Origin: Bacteroidales bacterium | Lineage (GTDB): Bacteria > Bacteroidota > Bacteroidia > Bacteroidales > F082 | Assembly (NCBI GenBank): GCA_016936355.1 | Contig: JAFGYB010000012.1 | Coordinates: 1 to 56,191, forward strand | Direction of reading: 5' to 3' | DNA: 56,191 bases | Program-made: the position numbers and the translations under genes | The notes under the pieces: model-generated | The model's database searches: none | What the model saw: only the letters and a program-made list of their open reading frames with translations | Told to the model about the DNA's origin: nothing | Shown here: in pieces, positions 1 through 7,770 of the stretch | Numbering within the stretch: the first letter of the stretch is position 1 | How the letters are laid out: each line of letters begins with the position of its first letter

Positions 1-24
1 AAATTATTATCAAACAATTAAAAA

Positions 25-2583
25 ATGAAAAGAGCTTATTCTATGTTCAAAAAGGCGCTGTTAATGGGTATCTTGGTAAGCTTACCCCTTGTGTTTTTTG
101 GTCAGGATACTGCCAAAAAGAATACGGCTGACAAAACGAAAACGACCTTTACTCCATATTTCTTTCTACAGGGAGATCTGGGGGTTAGCTGGCCCGATGC
201 AGAAGTGGCCACTACAACTTGGGTTCCTGATTTCAGAGTACTGAATTTTAACGGCAATGTTGCTTTAGGATATCAGTTTTTAAACTGGTTGAATGTTTAT
301 GGAAACTTAACCCGCGGTTTTGCCAACGGTAGACTGTGGACAAAAAATAATACCTATGGAGTATATCCTGGGGTGGATCTTCTGTCCAAAATTGATTATT
401 ATGGAGGAGATGTGAACCTGGGGGTGAACCTCTCCAATTTATTTGCCGGGTATAAAGACCGCAAACTTTCATTTGGTTTGCATGCCGGTCTTGGACAAGT
501 GCAATGGACATCAAGGTTATACAATAGAGTAACCGGACAGGAATTAGCTATTTGGGGTCTTAAAGTGAGCCCTCCGCTGCAACAGGGTAAAGGGATCTCC
601 AAAAGAAAGATCGCAATGACAGTTCCTGTTGGTCTGGATGTTAATTACAAACTCAACGACAAATGGAGTGTATATTGGGACTATACCTACCGTTTGGCTG
701 ATACTTACATGATGGATGCTGTTTACGGAAAAAAAACCATCGGTGGCCAACGCGACGGTATTTTCAGTGCCAACCTGGGGGTTAAGCTGAACCTGAGTGA
801 AATGATGGCCGGAACCAAAACCATGGCCAAAAAATTCAACTCAGCAGTTAAGCTGAACACCCTGCCCCAACCTTTGGTTAAGAAAGGTGAAGATGTGGCT
901 TTGAACATTAAGGGTACTGTGGCTCCCAAATATTTCAGTAAAAAGGCTTTGATGATGATTCAGCCTGTATTAACCTATGAAGGCGGACAGGAATATCTGA
1001 AACCTATTTTACTGAAGGGTGAAGATGTAGCTGCCAACGGTGAATTGATCTCTTACAAAAACGGTGGTTCCTTTAATTACAACGTAACCATTCCTTACAA
1101 ACCGGGTATGGAAGCTGCTGAACTGCATGCTGCTCCTGTAATCTACGGTTACTCAGGTCAGGAATTTACTTCAGCTAAGGAAGCACTGGCACAGGGTAAG
1201 AAAGCTGTTGAAGTACCGGATATGAAACTGGACGATGGTACCATTATTACCGATACCTATGTGGAACTTGCTTCAAAAGGTATGGCACCTACTCAACCGG
1301 GTGAAAATTCACTGGTTTATGAATTTGCTCCCGATGGCTACCAGAAAGTTACTATTGCCACCAATACTTCTGAAATTCACTTCCTGGTTAACAGTGCCAA
1401 ACTGAACTGGGGCCTGCCCATGAACAGAATGAAAGAAAACTATGATGCACTGAAAAACAATTTGAGTGACCTGCAAAAGGGTTGGAAAGTTAAAGGTGTG
1501 GAAATTGCCGGATGGGCTTCTCCTGAAGGTGCCTATGACTTCAACCAGAAACTTTCTCAGATGCGTGCTGAAACCGCAAAGAAATATTTGATGTCTAAGA
1601 TCAAAAGAGATTTGCGGAAGAAAAACAATGGATTTGCTTTCAATAGTGTAAAAGATGTTGATTTCACCATTAGCGCCAATGGTCCTGACTGGAACGGATT
1701 TATGAAGGCCGTTGAAAATTCAACGTTGAAAGACAAAAACTCCATCCTGAATGTTATCAACTCAGCTGATGAAAGCAAAAGAGAAGCTGAAATCAAAAAT
1801 ATGATTCAGATCTATCCTCAGATGGCAAAAGAAATTCTGCCTGCTTTGAGACGCGCTGTGATTAAAGTTAATGCTTTTGAACCCAAGAGAACCGATAAGG
1901 AAATATCACAAATGGCTGTCAGCGCCGATTACGGTCAGTTGAAGATTAACGAACTCTTGTATGCAGCAACATTGACAAATGATCTGAACACCAAGCTGAA
2001 GATCTACGACAATGCCATGAAACAATATCCACAGTGCTGGAGAGCCGTTGCCAATGCAGGAGCTGTTGAAGCTGCTATGGGTAATTATGACAATGCTCAA
2101 AAACTGTTGAGTAAAGCTGCTGGTATGAATCCCAAGGCTGCTGAAGTTGCCAACAACATGGGTATTATTAAAGCCAGAACAGGTGATGTTGCCGATGCAG
2201 AAAAATATTTCTCCAACGCACAGAATATGGGAGCCAATGTAGATTACAACATGGCACTGGTTAACATCCTGAAAGGTAATTATGCTAAAGCACTTGATTT
2301 GATGAAGGGTGTAAAATGTGATTACAATTTGGGTCTGGCTCAGTTGTTGAATGGTGACTACAATGCTGCAGAAAGTACATTAAAATGTGCTAAGGAAACT
2401 GCTTCTTCAGATTATCTGTTGGCTATCGTAGGTGCTCGTCAGGGTAATAAAGCTATGGCAATGGAATATCTGACCAAAGCAGTGAAGATGGATTCTTCAT
2501 ATGCTGCTAAAGCAGCCAAAGACCGCGAATTCCTGAAATATTTCAACGATCCGGATTTCAAAGCTTTGGTGAACATGAAATAA
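25..2583 (+). CDS. Outer-membrane barrel / OmpA-like / TPR protein
   Basis: 852 residues. A signal peptide ends at about residue 26 (VFFGQ). Residues about 35-265 alternate polar and aromatic residues and end in a run of short strands, as an outer-membrane beta-barrel does. A middle region without recognisable domain follows. Residues about 445-530 resemble an OmpA-like peptidoglycan-associated domain (IHFLVNSAKLNW, then VEIAGWASPEGAYDFNQKLS). The last 200 residues are helical TPR-type repeats (AMGNYDNAQKLLSKAAGMNP and similar units). Seen: signal peptide, barrel-like N-terminus, OmpA-like segment, TPRs. Inferred: an outer-membrane protein anchoring the wall and presenting a periplasmic protein-binding scaffold. 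A second in-frame ATG lies six codons in. The upstream region is cut by the window edge. A strong terminator follows, so it is probably the last gene of its transcript. Confidence 0.75.
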   Translation: MKRAYSMFKKALLMGILVSLPLVFFGQDTAKKNTADKTKTTFTPYFFLQGDLGVSWPDAEVATTTWVPDFRVLNFNGNVALGYQFLNWLNVYGNLTRGFANGRLWTKNNTYGVYPGVDLLSKIDYYGGDVNLGVNLSNLFAGYKDRKLSFGLHAGLGQVQWTSRLYNRVTGQELAIWGLKVSPPLQQGKGISKRKIAMTVPVGLDVNYKLNDKWSVYWDYTYRLADTYMMDAVYGKKTIGGQRDGIFSANLGVKLNLSEMMAGTKTMAKKFNSAVKLNTLPQPLVKKGEDVALNIKGTVAPKYFSKKALMMIQPVLTYEGGQEYLKPILLKGEDVAANGELISYKNGGSFNYNVTIPYKPGMEAAELHAAPVIYGYSGQEFTSAKEALAQGKKAVEVPDMKLDDGTIITDTYVELASKGMAPTQPGENSLVYEFAPDGYQKVTIATNTSEIHFLVNSAKLNWGLPMNRMKENYDALKNNLSDLQKGWKVKGVEIAGWASPEGAYDFNQKLSQMRAETAKKYLMSKIKRDLRKKNNGFAFNSVKDVDFTISANGPDWNGFMKAVENSTLKDKNSILNVINSADESKREAEIKNMIQIYPQMAKEILPALRRAVIKVNAFEPKRTDKEISQMAVSADYGQLKINELLYAATLTNDLNTKLKIYDNAMKQYPQCWRAVANAGAVEAAMGNYDNAQKLLSKAAGMNPKAAEVANNMGIIKARTGDVADAEKYFSNAQNMGANVDYNMALVNILKGNYAKALDLMKGVKCDYNLGLAQLLNGDYNAAESTLKCAKETASSDYLLAIVGARQGNKAMAMEYLTKAVKMDSSYAAKAAKDREFLKYFNDPDFKALVNMK

Positions 2584-2602
2584 GTTTTCAAATATATACG
2601 CT

Positions 2603-2633
2603 AAAAAAGGGAGCCTGAAAGGCTCCCTTTTTT
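2603..2633 (+). terminator. Intrinsic terminator after OmpA/TPR gene
   Basis: Perfect 7-bp GC-rich stem GGGAGCC/GGCTCCC with a TGAAA loop, flanked by six A on the left and six T on the right, 20 bases after the stop codon. Confidence 0.93.
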
Positions 2634-2674
2634 ATTTGTGGTACGATTTAAAAACAGATCACGTGTATAAATTA

Positions 2675-2682
2675 TATATTTG
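2675..2682 (+). promoter_or_regulatory. Putative -7 box for panB
   Basis: TATATTTG fits the Bacteroidota consensus TAnnTTTG and sits 14 bases before the panB ATG, just after a terminator. The implied leader is under 12 bases. No clear -33 TTTG is seen. Confidence 0.55.
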
Positions 2683-2696
2683 TAAAAATTTTTGTC

Positions 2697-3521
2697 ATGA
2701 CCAAATTTCGCACCAGTAGGGAATTATCGAAGATCACTACCCATGTTCTTCAGGAAATGAAACAAAAAGGAGATAAGATAGCCATGTTGACCGGTTACGA
2801 TTACTCCTCGGCAAGTATTCTGGATGAAGCAGGTATTGATGTGATTCTGGTCGGAGATTCCGCATCAAACGTGATGGCAGGCCATGTAACAACCTTGCCC
2901 ATTACATTGGATCAGATGATCTATCACGCCTCGTCAGTTATGCGGGCTGTTAAAAGAGCCCTAGTGGTGGTGGACCTTCCGTTTGGTTCGTACCAGGGCA
3001 ATTCAAAAGAAGCGTTGCATTCTGCCATCCGGATTATGAAAGAATCGGGTGCCAATGCGGTGAAAATGGAAGGCGGGAGAGAGATTGCTGAATCCATCGA
3101 CCGTATTTTAAGTGCCGGTATTCCTGTTTTGGGGCATTTGGGGCTCACTCCTCAATCGATCAATAAATTCGGAACCTACGTGGTTCGTGCCCGCGATGAA
3201 GAAGAAGCACAGAAGTTGAAAGAAGATGCCAAATTCCTTGATGAAGCCGGTTGTTTTGGTGTGGTTCTGGAAAAGATTCCAGCCAAACTTGCAGGCGAGG
3301 TAACCGATTCAATCAACATTCCCACCATTGGGATTGGAGCCGGTCCTCATGTGGATGGACAAGTATTAGTGCTGCACGATATGCTGGGCATTAATCAGGA
3401 GTTTTCTCCCCGGTTCCTGCGCCGCTATCATAACCTCCACGATGAAATGATCAAAGCCTTTGTTTCTTATATTGACGATGTGAAATCAAAGGACTTTCCC
3501 AACAGTAAAGAACAGTATTAA
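2697..3521 (+). CDS. panB: 3-methyl-2-oxobutanoate hydroxymethyltransferase
   Basis: Ketopantoate hydroxymethyltransferase, the first committed step of pantothenate and so coenzyme A synthesis: it transfers a hydroxymethyl group from methylene-tetrahydrofolate to 2-oxoisovalerate. Cytosolic TIM barrel. The 274 residues match the usual length. Conserved segments are visible in order: [10 protein letters not shown], the metal-binding Asp in ILVGDSASN, the second Asp in [10 protein letters not shown], Lys/Glu in AVKMEGG, the catalytic Glu in GVVLEKIP, and the [14 protein letters not shown] signature. It stands alone between a terminator and a pseudouridine synthase gene 10 bases downstream; no panC or panD is in the window. 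Confidence 0.97.
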   Translation: MTKFRTSRELSKITTHVLQEMKQKGDKIAMLTGYDYSSASILDEAGIDVILVGDSASNVMAGHVTTLPITLDQMIYHASSVMRAVKRALVVVDLPFGSYQGNSKEALHSAIRIMKESGANAVKMEGGREIAESIDRILSAGIPVLGHLGLTPQSINKFGTYVVRARDEEEAQKLKEDAKFLDEAGCFGVVLEKIPAKLAGEVTDSINIPTIGIGAGPHVDGQVLVLHDMLGINQEFSPRFLRRYHNLHDEMIKAFVSYIDDVKSKDFPNSKEQY

Positions 3522-3531
3522 TCATTTTCAG

Positions 3532-4239
3532 ATGCCGCTTCCCGGACTGGAGCAACGTATTTTATACGAAGACAATCACCTACTGATTGTAAACAAACTC
3601 CCATCGGAGATCGTACAGGGCGATAAAACAGGTGATGAACCGTTGAGCGAACTGTTGAAATCCTACCTGAAGGAGAAGTACGCTAAACCCGGAAATGTAT
3701 TCCTTGGGGTTGTTCACCGGTTGGACAGGCCGGTGAGTGGTGCGGTGGTATTCGCCAAAACAAGTAAGGCATTGAGCCGGATGAACCGGCTGGTAAAAGA
3801 ACGTGCTGTCCACAAAACTTATTGGGCAATTGTTAAAAATCCTCCTCAGGAAAAAGAAGCAACACTAATTCATCACTTGCTGCGCAATGAGAAGAAGAAT
3901 AAGTCGTTTGTTCACCATAAAGCGAAAGAGGGTAGCAAAGAGGCAATGCTGGATTACCGGTTTCTGGCTTCCGGAGAACGATATCACTTGCTGGAAATCG
4001 ATTTGAAAACAGGTCGGCATCATCAGATCAGGGCTCAGCTGGCAGCTATAGGTTGCCCGATTAGAGGCGATTTAAAATATGGTTTTCCCAGAAGCAATCC
4101 GGATGCTTCCATTAGTTTGCATGCAGTAAAAGTTTCTTTTATCCATCCGGTGAAGAACGAACTGTTGGAGATTGTTGCACCGCCACCGGAAGATCCATTG
4201 TGGCATTATTTTTATCATCTGAATCAATCAAATATATGA
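3532..4239 (+). CDS. RluA-family pseudouridine synthase
   Basis: Isomerises uridine to pseudouridine in an RNA substrate, probably rRNA or tRNA. The family motif HRLDRPVSG holds the catalytic aspartate at residue 65, and the downstream KTGRHHQIRAQLA and LHAVKVSFIHP segments are also typical. At 235 residues it consists of the catalytic domain alone: the N-terminal S4 RNA-binding domain of RluC/RluD is absent, so the exact target base cannot be assigned. It starts 10 bases after panB and its TGA overlaps the ATG of the next gene (ATGA), so panB, this gene and the hemolysin-III gene look like one transcript. Confidence 0.93.
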   Translation: MPLPGLEQRILYEDNHLLIVNKLPSEIVQGDKTGDEPLSELLKSYLKEKYAKPGNVFLGVVHRLDRPVSGAVVFAKTSKALSRMNRLVKERAVHKTYWAIVKNPPQEKEATLIHHLLRNEKKNKSFVHHKAKEGSKEAMLDYRFLASGERYHLLEIDLKTGRHHQIRAQLAAIGCPIRGDLKYGFPRSNPDASISLHAVKVSFIHPVKNELLEIVAPPPEDPLWHYFYHLNQSNI

Positions 4240-4901
4240 GTAAAAAAACCGAACAACAAAGTGAATCAGTTCAACCGTATTCCCAACTTGAGGAATCGTT
4301 AAATATTGCATCCCACGGCTTGGGTTTTGTACTGGCCATTGTTGCTTCAGCACTCCTGGTTGTCAAATCATCGCTCACCGGAAATCCATGGCAAATTGTA
4401 AGTGTGAGCATTTACGGTGCATCCATGATGATCCTTTACCTGGCTTCAACACTCTATCATTCCGCAAAGAAACCTGAACGCCGCCAACGGTTAAATGTAT
4501 TTGATCATGCTTCGATATATGTTTTGATTGCAGGAACCTATACTCCATTTCTATTGGTGACTTTACGCGGTCCCTGGGGCTGGAGCTTGTTTGGTGTAAT
4601 CTGGGGGGCCGCCATTGCCGGAATCATCTTTAAATTGTTTTATACGGGAAGATTCGCCCTGGCGTCTACGATCGCTTATGTGGTCATGGGGCTGTTGGTT
4701 CTGGTTGCCATTAAACCCTTATTGGAAAACCTTTCTTCGGAAGGATTGTATTGGTTGCTGGCCGGTGGTATCAGCTATATTATTGGGGCTGTATTATATA
4801 TGCAACGTAAAATGCCCTTCAACCACGCAACCTTCCATGTTTTTGTGTTAATGGGAAGCTTCAGTCATTTCTGGGCCATCTATAAGTACGTAATCGGCTA
4901 A
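4236..4901 (+). CDS. Hemolysin III / PAQR-family membrane protein
   Basis: 221 residues with seven predicted membrane segments. The family's conserved polar residues are present: Ser-His in ASHGLGFVLA, Ser and His in ASTLYHSAKK, Asp-His in FDHASIYVLIAGTYTP, and paired His in NHATFHVFVLMGSFSHFWA. In eukaryotic PAQR relatives these residues bind zinc; the bacterial function is unsettled and the haemolysin name is historical. The ATG at 4236 is chosen because it overlaps the previous stop; the open frame extends upstream to 4200 but only inside the previous gene. The 3' end overlaps the convergent NifX-like gene by four bases. Confidence 0.9.
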   Translation: MSKKTEQQSESVQPYSQLEESLNIASHGLGFVLAIVASALLVVKSSLTGNPWQIVSVSIYGASMMILYLASTLYHSAKKPERRQRLNVFDHASIYVLIAGTYTPFLLVTLRGPWGWSLFGVIWGAAIAGIIFKLFYTGRFALASTIAYVVMGLLVLVAIKPLLENLSSEGLYWLLAGGISYIIGAVLYMQRKMPFNHATFHVFVLMGSFSHFWAIYKYVIG

Positions 4902-5299
4902 TCTTCTTCAAACTGAATCATTCTTCTGTGTTCACCCATTTCCCAGTTACTTTCGATCCGATCAATCTGTTGCTGCACTTTTAATGCCATTGAATTAATT
5001 ACATGATCGTGCACACGGGCACAGGAGAACTGGGACAACATCCGGAAGATATTACCACCAAACTTGAGGGAAAGCATTACCTGGACGTTTTCTTTTTTCA
5101 GGATCTGGGTAATATTCCTTGCTTTATTAGGGTCCCCGTGGCCTTTTTCTTCCGGCGATTGATTTTCAATGCGTTTCAGGAAAGTAACTTCTTCTTTTCC
5201 AATCCGGTATAAATCAAAGTATTCAGCTTCCCCAAAATGATTGTTAACCAGATGAATTCCGTCGTTGGTGGGAAAGGCACAAATCCAGGTTTTGTTCAT
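4898..5299 (-). CDS. NifX/NifB-type Fe-Mo cofactor-family protein
   Basis: 133 residues resembling the dinitrogenase iron-molybdenum cofactor biosynthesis family (NifX/NafY and the C-terminal part of NifB). The fold is recognisable from ICAFPTNDGIHLVNNHFGEAEYFDLY, where the family's F/HFG motif occurs, and from MLSLKFGGNIFRML in place of the usual glycine-rich loop. Members without nif genes are common in anaerobes and are suspected to handle iron-sulfur or molybdenum species; here no nif or molybdopterin gene is near, so the substrate is unknown. It carries its own promoter box at 5325-5332 and meets the hemolysin-III gene stop-over-stop. Confidence 0.75.
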   Translation of the reverse strand: MNKTWICAFPTNDGIHLVNNHFGEAEYFDLYRIGKEEVTFLKRIENQSPEEKGHGDPNKARNITQILKKENVQVMLSLKFGGNIFRMLSQFSCARVHDHVINSMALKVQQQIDRIESNWEMGEHRRMIQFEED

Positions 5300-5324
5300 A
5301 GTACACGTTTGATTAAGTTGAGGA

Positions 5325-5332
5325 CAAAATTA
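5325..5332 (-). promoter_or_regulatory. Putative -7 box for NifX-like gene
   Basis: On the minus strand reads TAATTTTG (TAnnTTTG), 25 bases before the ATG at 5299. Confidence 0.5.
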
Positions 5333-5398
5333 TAAACTTTCGATGATCTGTGAACTTTTTTAATTTAGCCATTAGGTAACAAATCTTAAAATTACGAC

Positions 5399-6217
5399 AT
5401 GAAAATTGCTTTGATACAACAAAAGGCGGAACCCCACAAACCAAAAAATCTGGAAAAAGGGCTACTGGCAGTAGATCGGGCTGCTGAAGCCGGAGCACAG
5501 CTGATTGTTTTTGCCGAACTGGCGTTTGAACCGTTTTATCCTCAATTTCCGGCCGGTGCCGAAAAGGAACAACTGGCCGAAACACTGGACGGGCCGATCA
5601 TCAAATCGCTACAGGAAAAAGCAATAAAACACAATGTGGTGATTATTCCCAATTTTTTTGAACGTTCAGGAAATCAAACCTTTGATTCCTCACCAGTGAT
5701 CAATACTGATGGGACGATTATGGGTATTACCCGGATGGTGCATGTACCTGATTATGAATATTTTCATGAAAAAACCTATTATACACCCGGTGATCAGGGC
5801 ATCAGAATTTATGAAACTCCTTACGGGAAAATTGGAATTGCCATTTGTTATGACCGTCATTATCCGGAATACATGAGGGCCTTGGGTGTGGCTGGTGCCG
5901 AGCTGGTTGTGGTGCCTCAGGCCGGTGCTGCGGGGGAATGGACCGATGGTTTGTATGAGTCTGAATTGCAGATTGCCGCTTTTCAAAATGGCTATTTCGT
6001 GGCACTTTGTAACCGGGTGGGGGTTGAACAAAATCTGAATTTTTCCGGTGAATCCTTTGTCTGCGGTCCGGATGGTCGGTTGTTAAAGCAGGCAGGAAAG
6101 CATACTGATGAACTCCTCTTGTGTGATATTGATCTTTCGGAAACCAAGACATCTCATGCTCGAAAATTATTTTATCCTGACAGACGAAAGGAGTTGTATA
6201 GGGGGTGGTTAGATTAG
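5399..6217 (+). CDS. Carbon-nitrogen hydrolase (nitrilase superfamily)
   Basis: 272 residues resembling N-carbamoylputrescine amidase and beta-ureidopropionase. The superfamily uses a Glu-Lys-Cys triad. Glu40 (VFAELAFEP) and Cys150 (IAICYDRHYPEYMR) are in place, with the downstream VVPQAGAAGEW and VALCNRVG segments. The third position is odd: where relatives have YRKxHxPD, this protein has TRMVHVPD, so the lysine appears to be methionine 113 (codon ATG at 5735-5737). The rest of that loop (HEKTYYTPGDQG) is intact. It may therefore be a subfamily with altered chemistry or a lysine supplied from elsewhere. It stands alone; no polyamine or pyrimidine-degradation partner is adjacent. Confidence 0.88.
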   Translation: MKIALIQQKAEPHKPKNLEKGLLAVDRAAEAGAQLIVFAELAFEPFYPQFPAGAEKEQLAETLDGPIIKSLQEKAIKHNVVIIPNFFERSGNQTFDSSPVINTDGTIMGITRMVHVPDYEYFHEKTYYTPGDQGIRIYETPYGKIGIAICYDRHYPEYMRALGVAGAELVVVPQAGAAGEWTDGLYESELQIAAFQNGYFVALCNRVGVEQNLNFSGESFVCGPDGRLLKQAGKHTDELLLCDIDLSETKTSHARKLFYPDRRKELYRGWLD

Positions 6218-6335
6218 TTATTTAGAAAAAATACAAATAATTTTGCTGCATTCTTGCGCTCCTTGAGATATTTTACGAACTTTGGCAAAGAGTATTTGCA
6301 GAATAATTATTCAAGAAATTATAAACAATCGGCTT

Positions 6336-6755
6336 ATGAATAACAGAAGAAACTTTCTTAAAAGCGGCGTGTTGCTGGCTTCGGGAATGGTAGTTTCTGC
6401 TCCCTTGCTGGCCGCCCGGTCCAAAAAAGAACACGAACCCAGATTTCCGGGAGTCATATATACGGAAGACGATCCGGGAATGTGGGATGGAAAACAAAGT
6501 CATCATGTACCCCAGGTTACCATCAAAGGTAACTCGGTAACCTTGTTTACGGACCATCCAATGATGGAAGTACATTACATTGTTCGTCATACTCTTGTCG
6601 ATAAGAAAGGGAAAGTGATCGGAAGTAAAACATTCTATCCATCCGACGAAAAAGCACTTTCACACTTTGACATACCCGTTGGGTATCACGGTAAACTGTA
6701 TGCTACCAGTTTTTGTAACAAACACGATTTCTGGTTGAAAGAATTTGTGATTTAA
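6336..6755 (+). CDS. Tat-exported superoxide reductase (neelaredoxin type)
   Basis: 139 residues. Reduces superoxide to hydrogen peroxide at a mononuclear iron centre without making oxygen, a defence typical of anaerobes. The C-terminal domain has the expected His4-Cys1 ligands: His in SHHVPQV (56/57), HPMMEVHYI (74, 80), and Cys127/His130 in FCNKHDFW. The N-terminus NNRRNFLKSG followed by a hydrophobic stretch ending VSAPLLAA is a twin-arginine signal, so the enzyme should work in the periplasm after folding with its iron. No rubredoxin-like N-terminal domain is present. The ATG at 6336 is preferred over an in-frame ATG 18 codons earlier because it places the RR motif at residues 4-5. Confidence 0.92.
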   Translation: MNNRRNFLKSGVLLASGMVVSAPLLAARSKKEHEPRFPGVIYTEDDPGMWDGKQSHHVPQVTIKGNSVTLFTDHPMMEVHYIVRHTLVDKKGKVIGSKTFYPSDEKALSHFDIPVGYHGKLYATSFCNKHDFWLKEFVI

Positions 6756-7768
6756 AGAATCAGTACCTCCGGTTCAATGTGGATGTTGAACCGATTGTGT
6801 ACATCGGATTGAATCTGCAGGGCTAGTTGTTGTATTTCAGTTCCGGTGGCATTTCCATGGTTCACCAGAACCAGCGCCTGTAGATTGTGAACACCGGTAT
6901 TTCCAACTTTTTTCCCTTTCCATCCGCATTGTTCGATCAGCCAACCGGCCGGAACCTTGAGTGTGCCGTCATCCTGGGGATAGGAAGGAATATTTGGGTA
7001 CTGGTTTTCCAGCTGTTGAAATTGTGACTTTGAAATGACGGGATTTTTAAAAAAACTGCCGGCATTACCTATTTTTCTTGGATCAGGAAGTTTTGAATTT
7101 CTTATTTCTTTGACTTTATTGCTGATTTCAGAGGCACTGAGTTTAGAGAGTGGAGTGTTCTCAAAAGCGGCTTTCAGCGGTGCATAGTTCAGAATGCGAT
7201 GGGGTTTCTTTTGTAAATGATAGGTTACATTTACAACAAACCAGTTGCCTTTTTCCTCGGTTTTGAAGATACTGGAACGATAGCCAAATGCACAATCATC
7301 TTTAACAAAGGTTCTGACCTCTCCGGTCTTCAGGTTACAGGCTTCCAGGGAAATAAACCTTTCTTTCTGTTCGGTTCCGTAAGCACCGATGTTTTGTACG
7401 GGGGCTGCGCCAACTGTACCGGGGATCAGACTCAGGTTTTCAAGTCCCCACCAACCATTCTCTACAGCAAAATCCACAAAATTACTCCAGTTTTCTCCGC
7501 CTCCTGCTCTCAACAGAACAGTTTCTGCGTTGTCTTCTATAATTTCAATTCCCTTGATCCCGTTGTGCAATACCCATCCGTCAAAATCTTTGGTGAATAA
7601 TACATTACTGCCTCCTCCTAAAACCAGCAAACTAGTTTCAGTGGGGTGTTCCTGAAGAATTAGTTCTTTAAGTTCGGGTAAGTCATGAATGGGTGCAAAA
7701 TGTTGTGCCCGTGCCGATATACCGAAAGTATTCAGGTGAAGAAGATCCTTGTTTTCTGAGATAGTCAT
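6752..7768 (-). CDS. murB: UDP-N-acetylenolpyruvoylglucosamine reductase
   Basis: MurB reduces UDP-GlcNAc-enolpyruvate to UDP-MurNAc with NADPH and FAD in early peptidoglycan synthesis. 338 residues, the length of the E. coli type. FAD-binding segments VLGGGSNVLF and LSLIPGTVGAAPVQNIGAYG are clear. The C-terminal domain carries the catalytic Ser region (GNAGSFFKNP) and AGWLIEQCGWKGKKVG. It begins two bases after the purB stop, so the two are co-transcribed, and its own stop overlaps the convergent superoxide reductase stop by four bases (TTAA). Confidence 0.97.
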   Translation of the reverse strand: MTISENKDLLHLNTFGISARAQHFAPIHDLPELKELILQEHPTETSLLVLGGGSNVLFTKDFDGWVLHNGIKGIEIIEDNAETVLLRAGGGENWSNFVDFAVENGWWGLENLSLIPGTVGAAPVQNIGAYGTEQKERFISLEACNLKTGEVRTFVKDDCAFGYRSSIFKTEEKGNWFVVNVTYHLQKKPHRILNYAPLKAAFENTPLSKLSASEISNKVKEIRNSKLPDPRKIGNAGSFFKNPVISKSQFQQLENQYPNIPSYPQDDGTLKVPAGWLIEQCGWKGKKVGNTGVHNLQALVLVNHGNATGTEIQQLALQIQSDVHNRFNIHIEPEVLIL

Positions 7769-7770
7769 GC

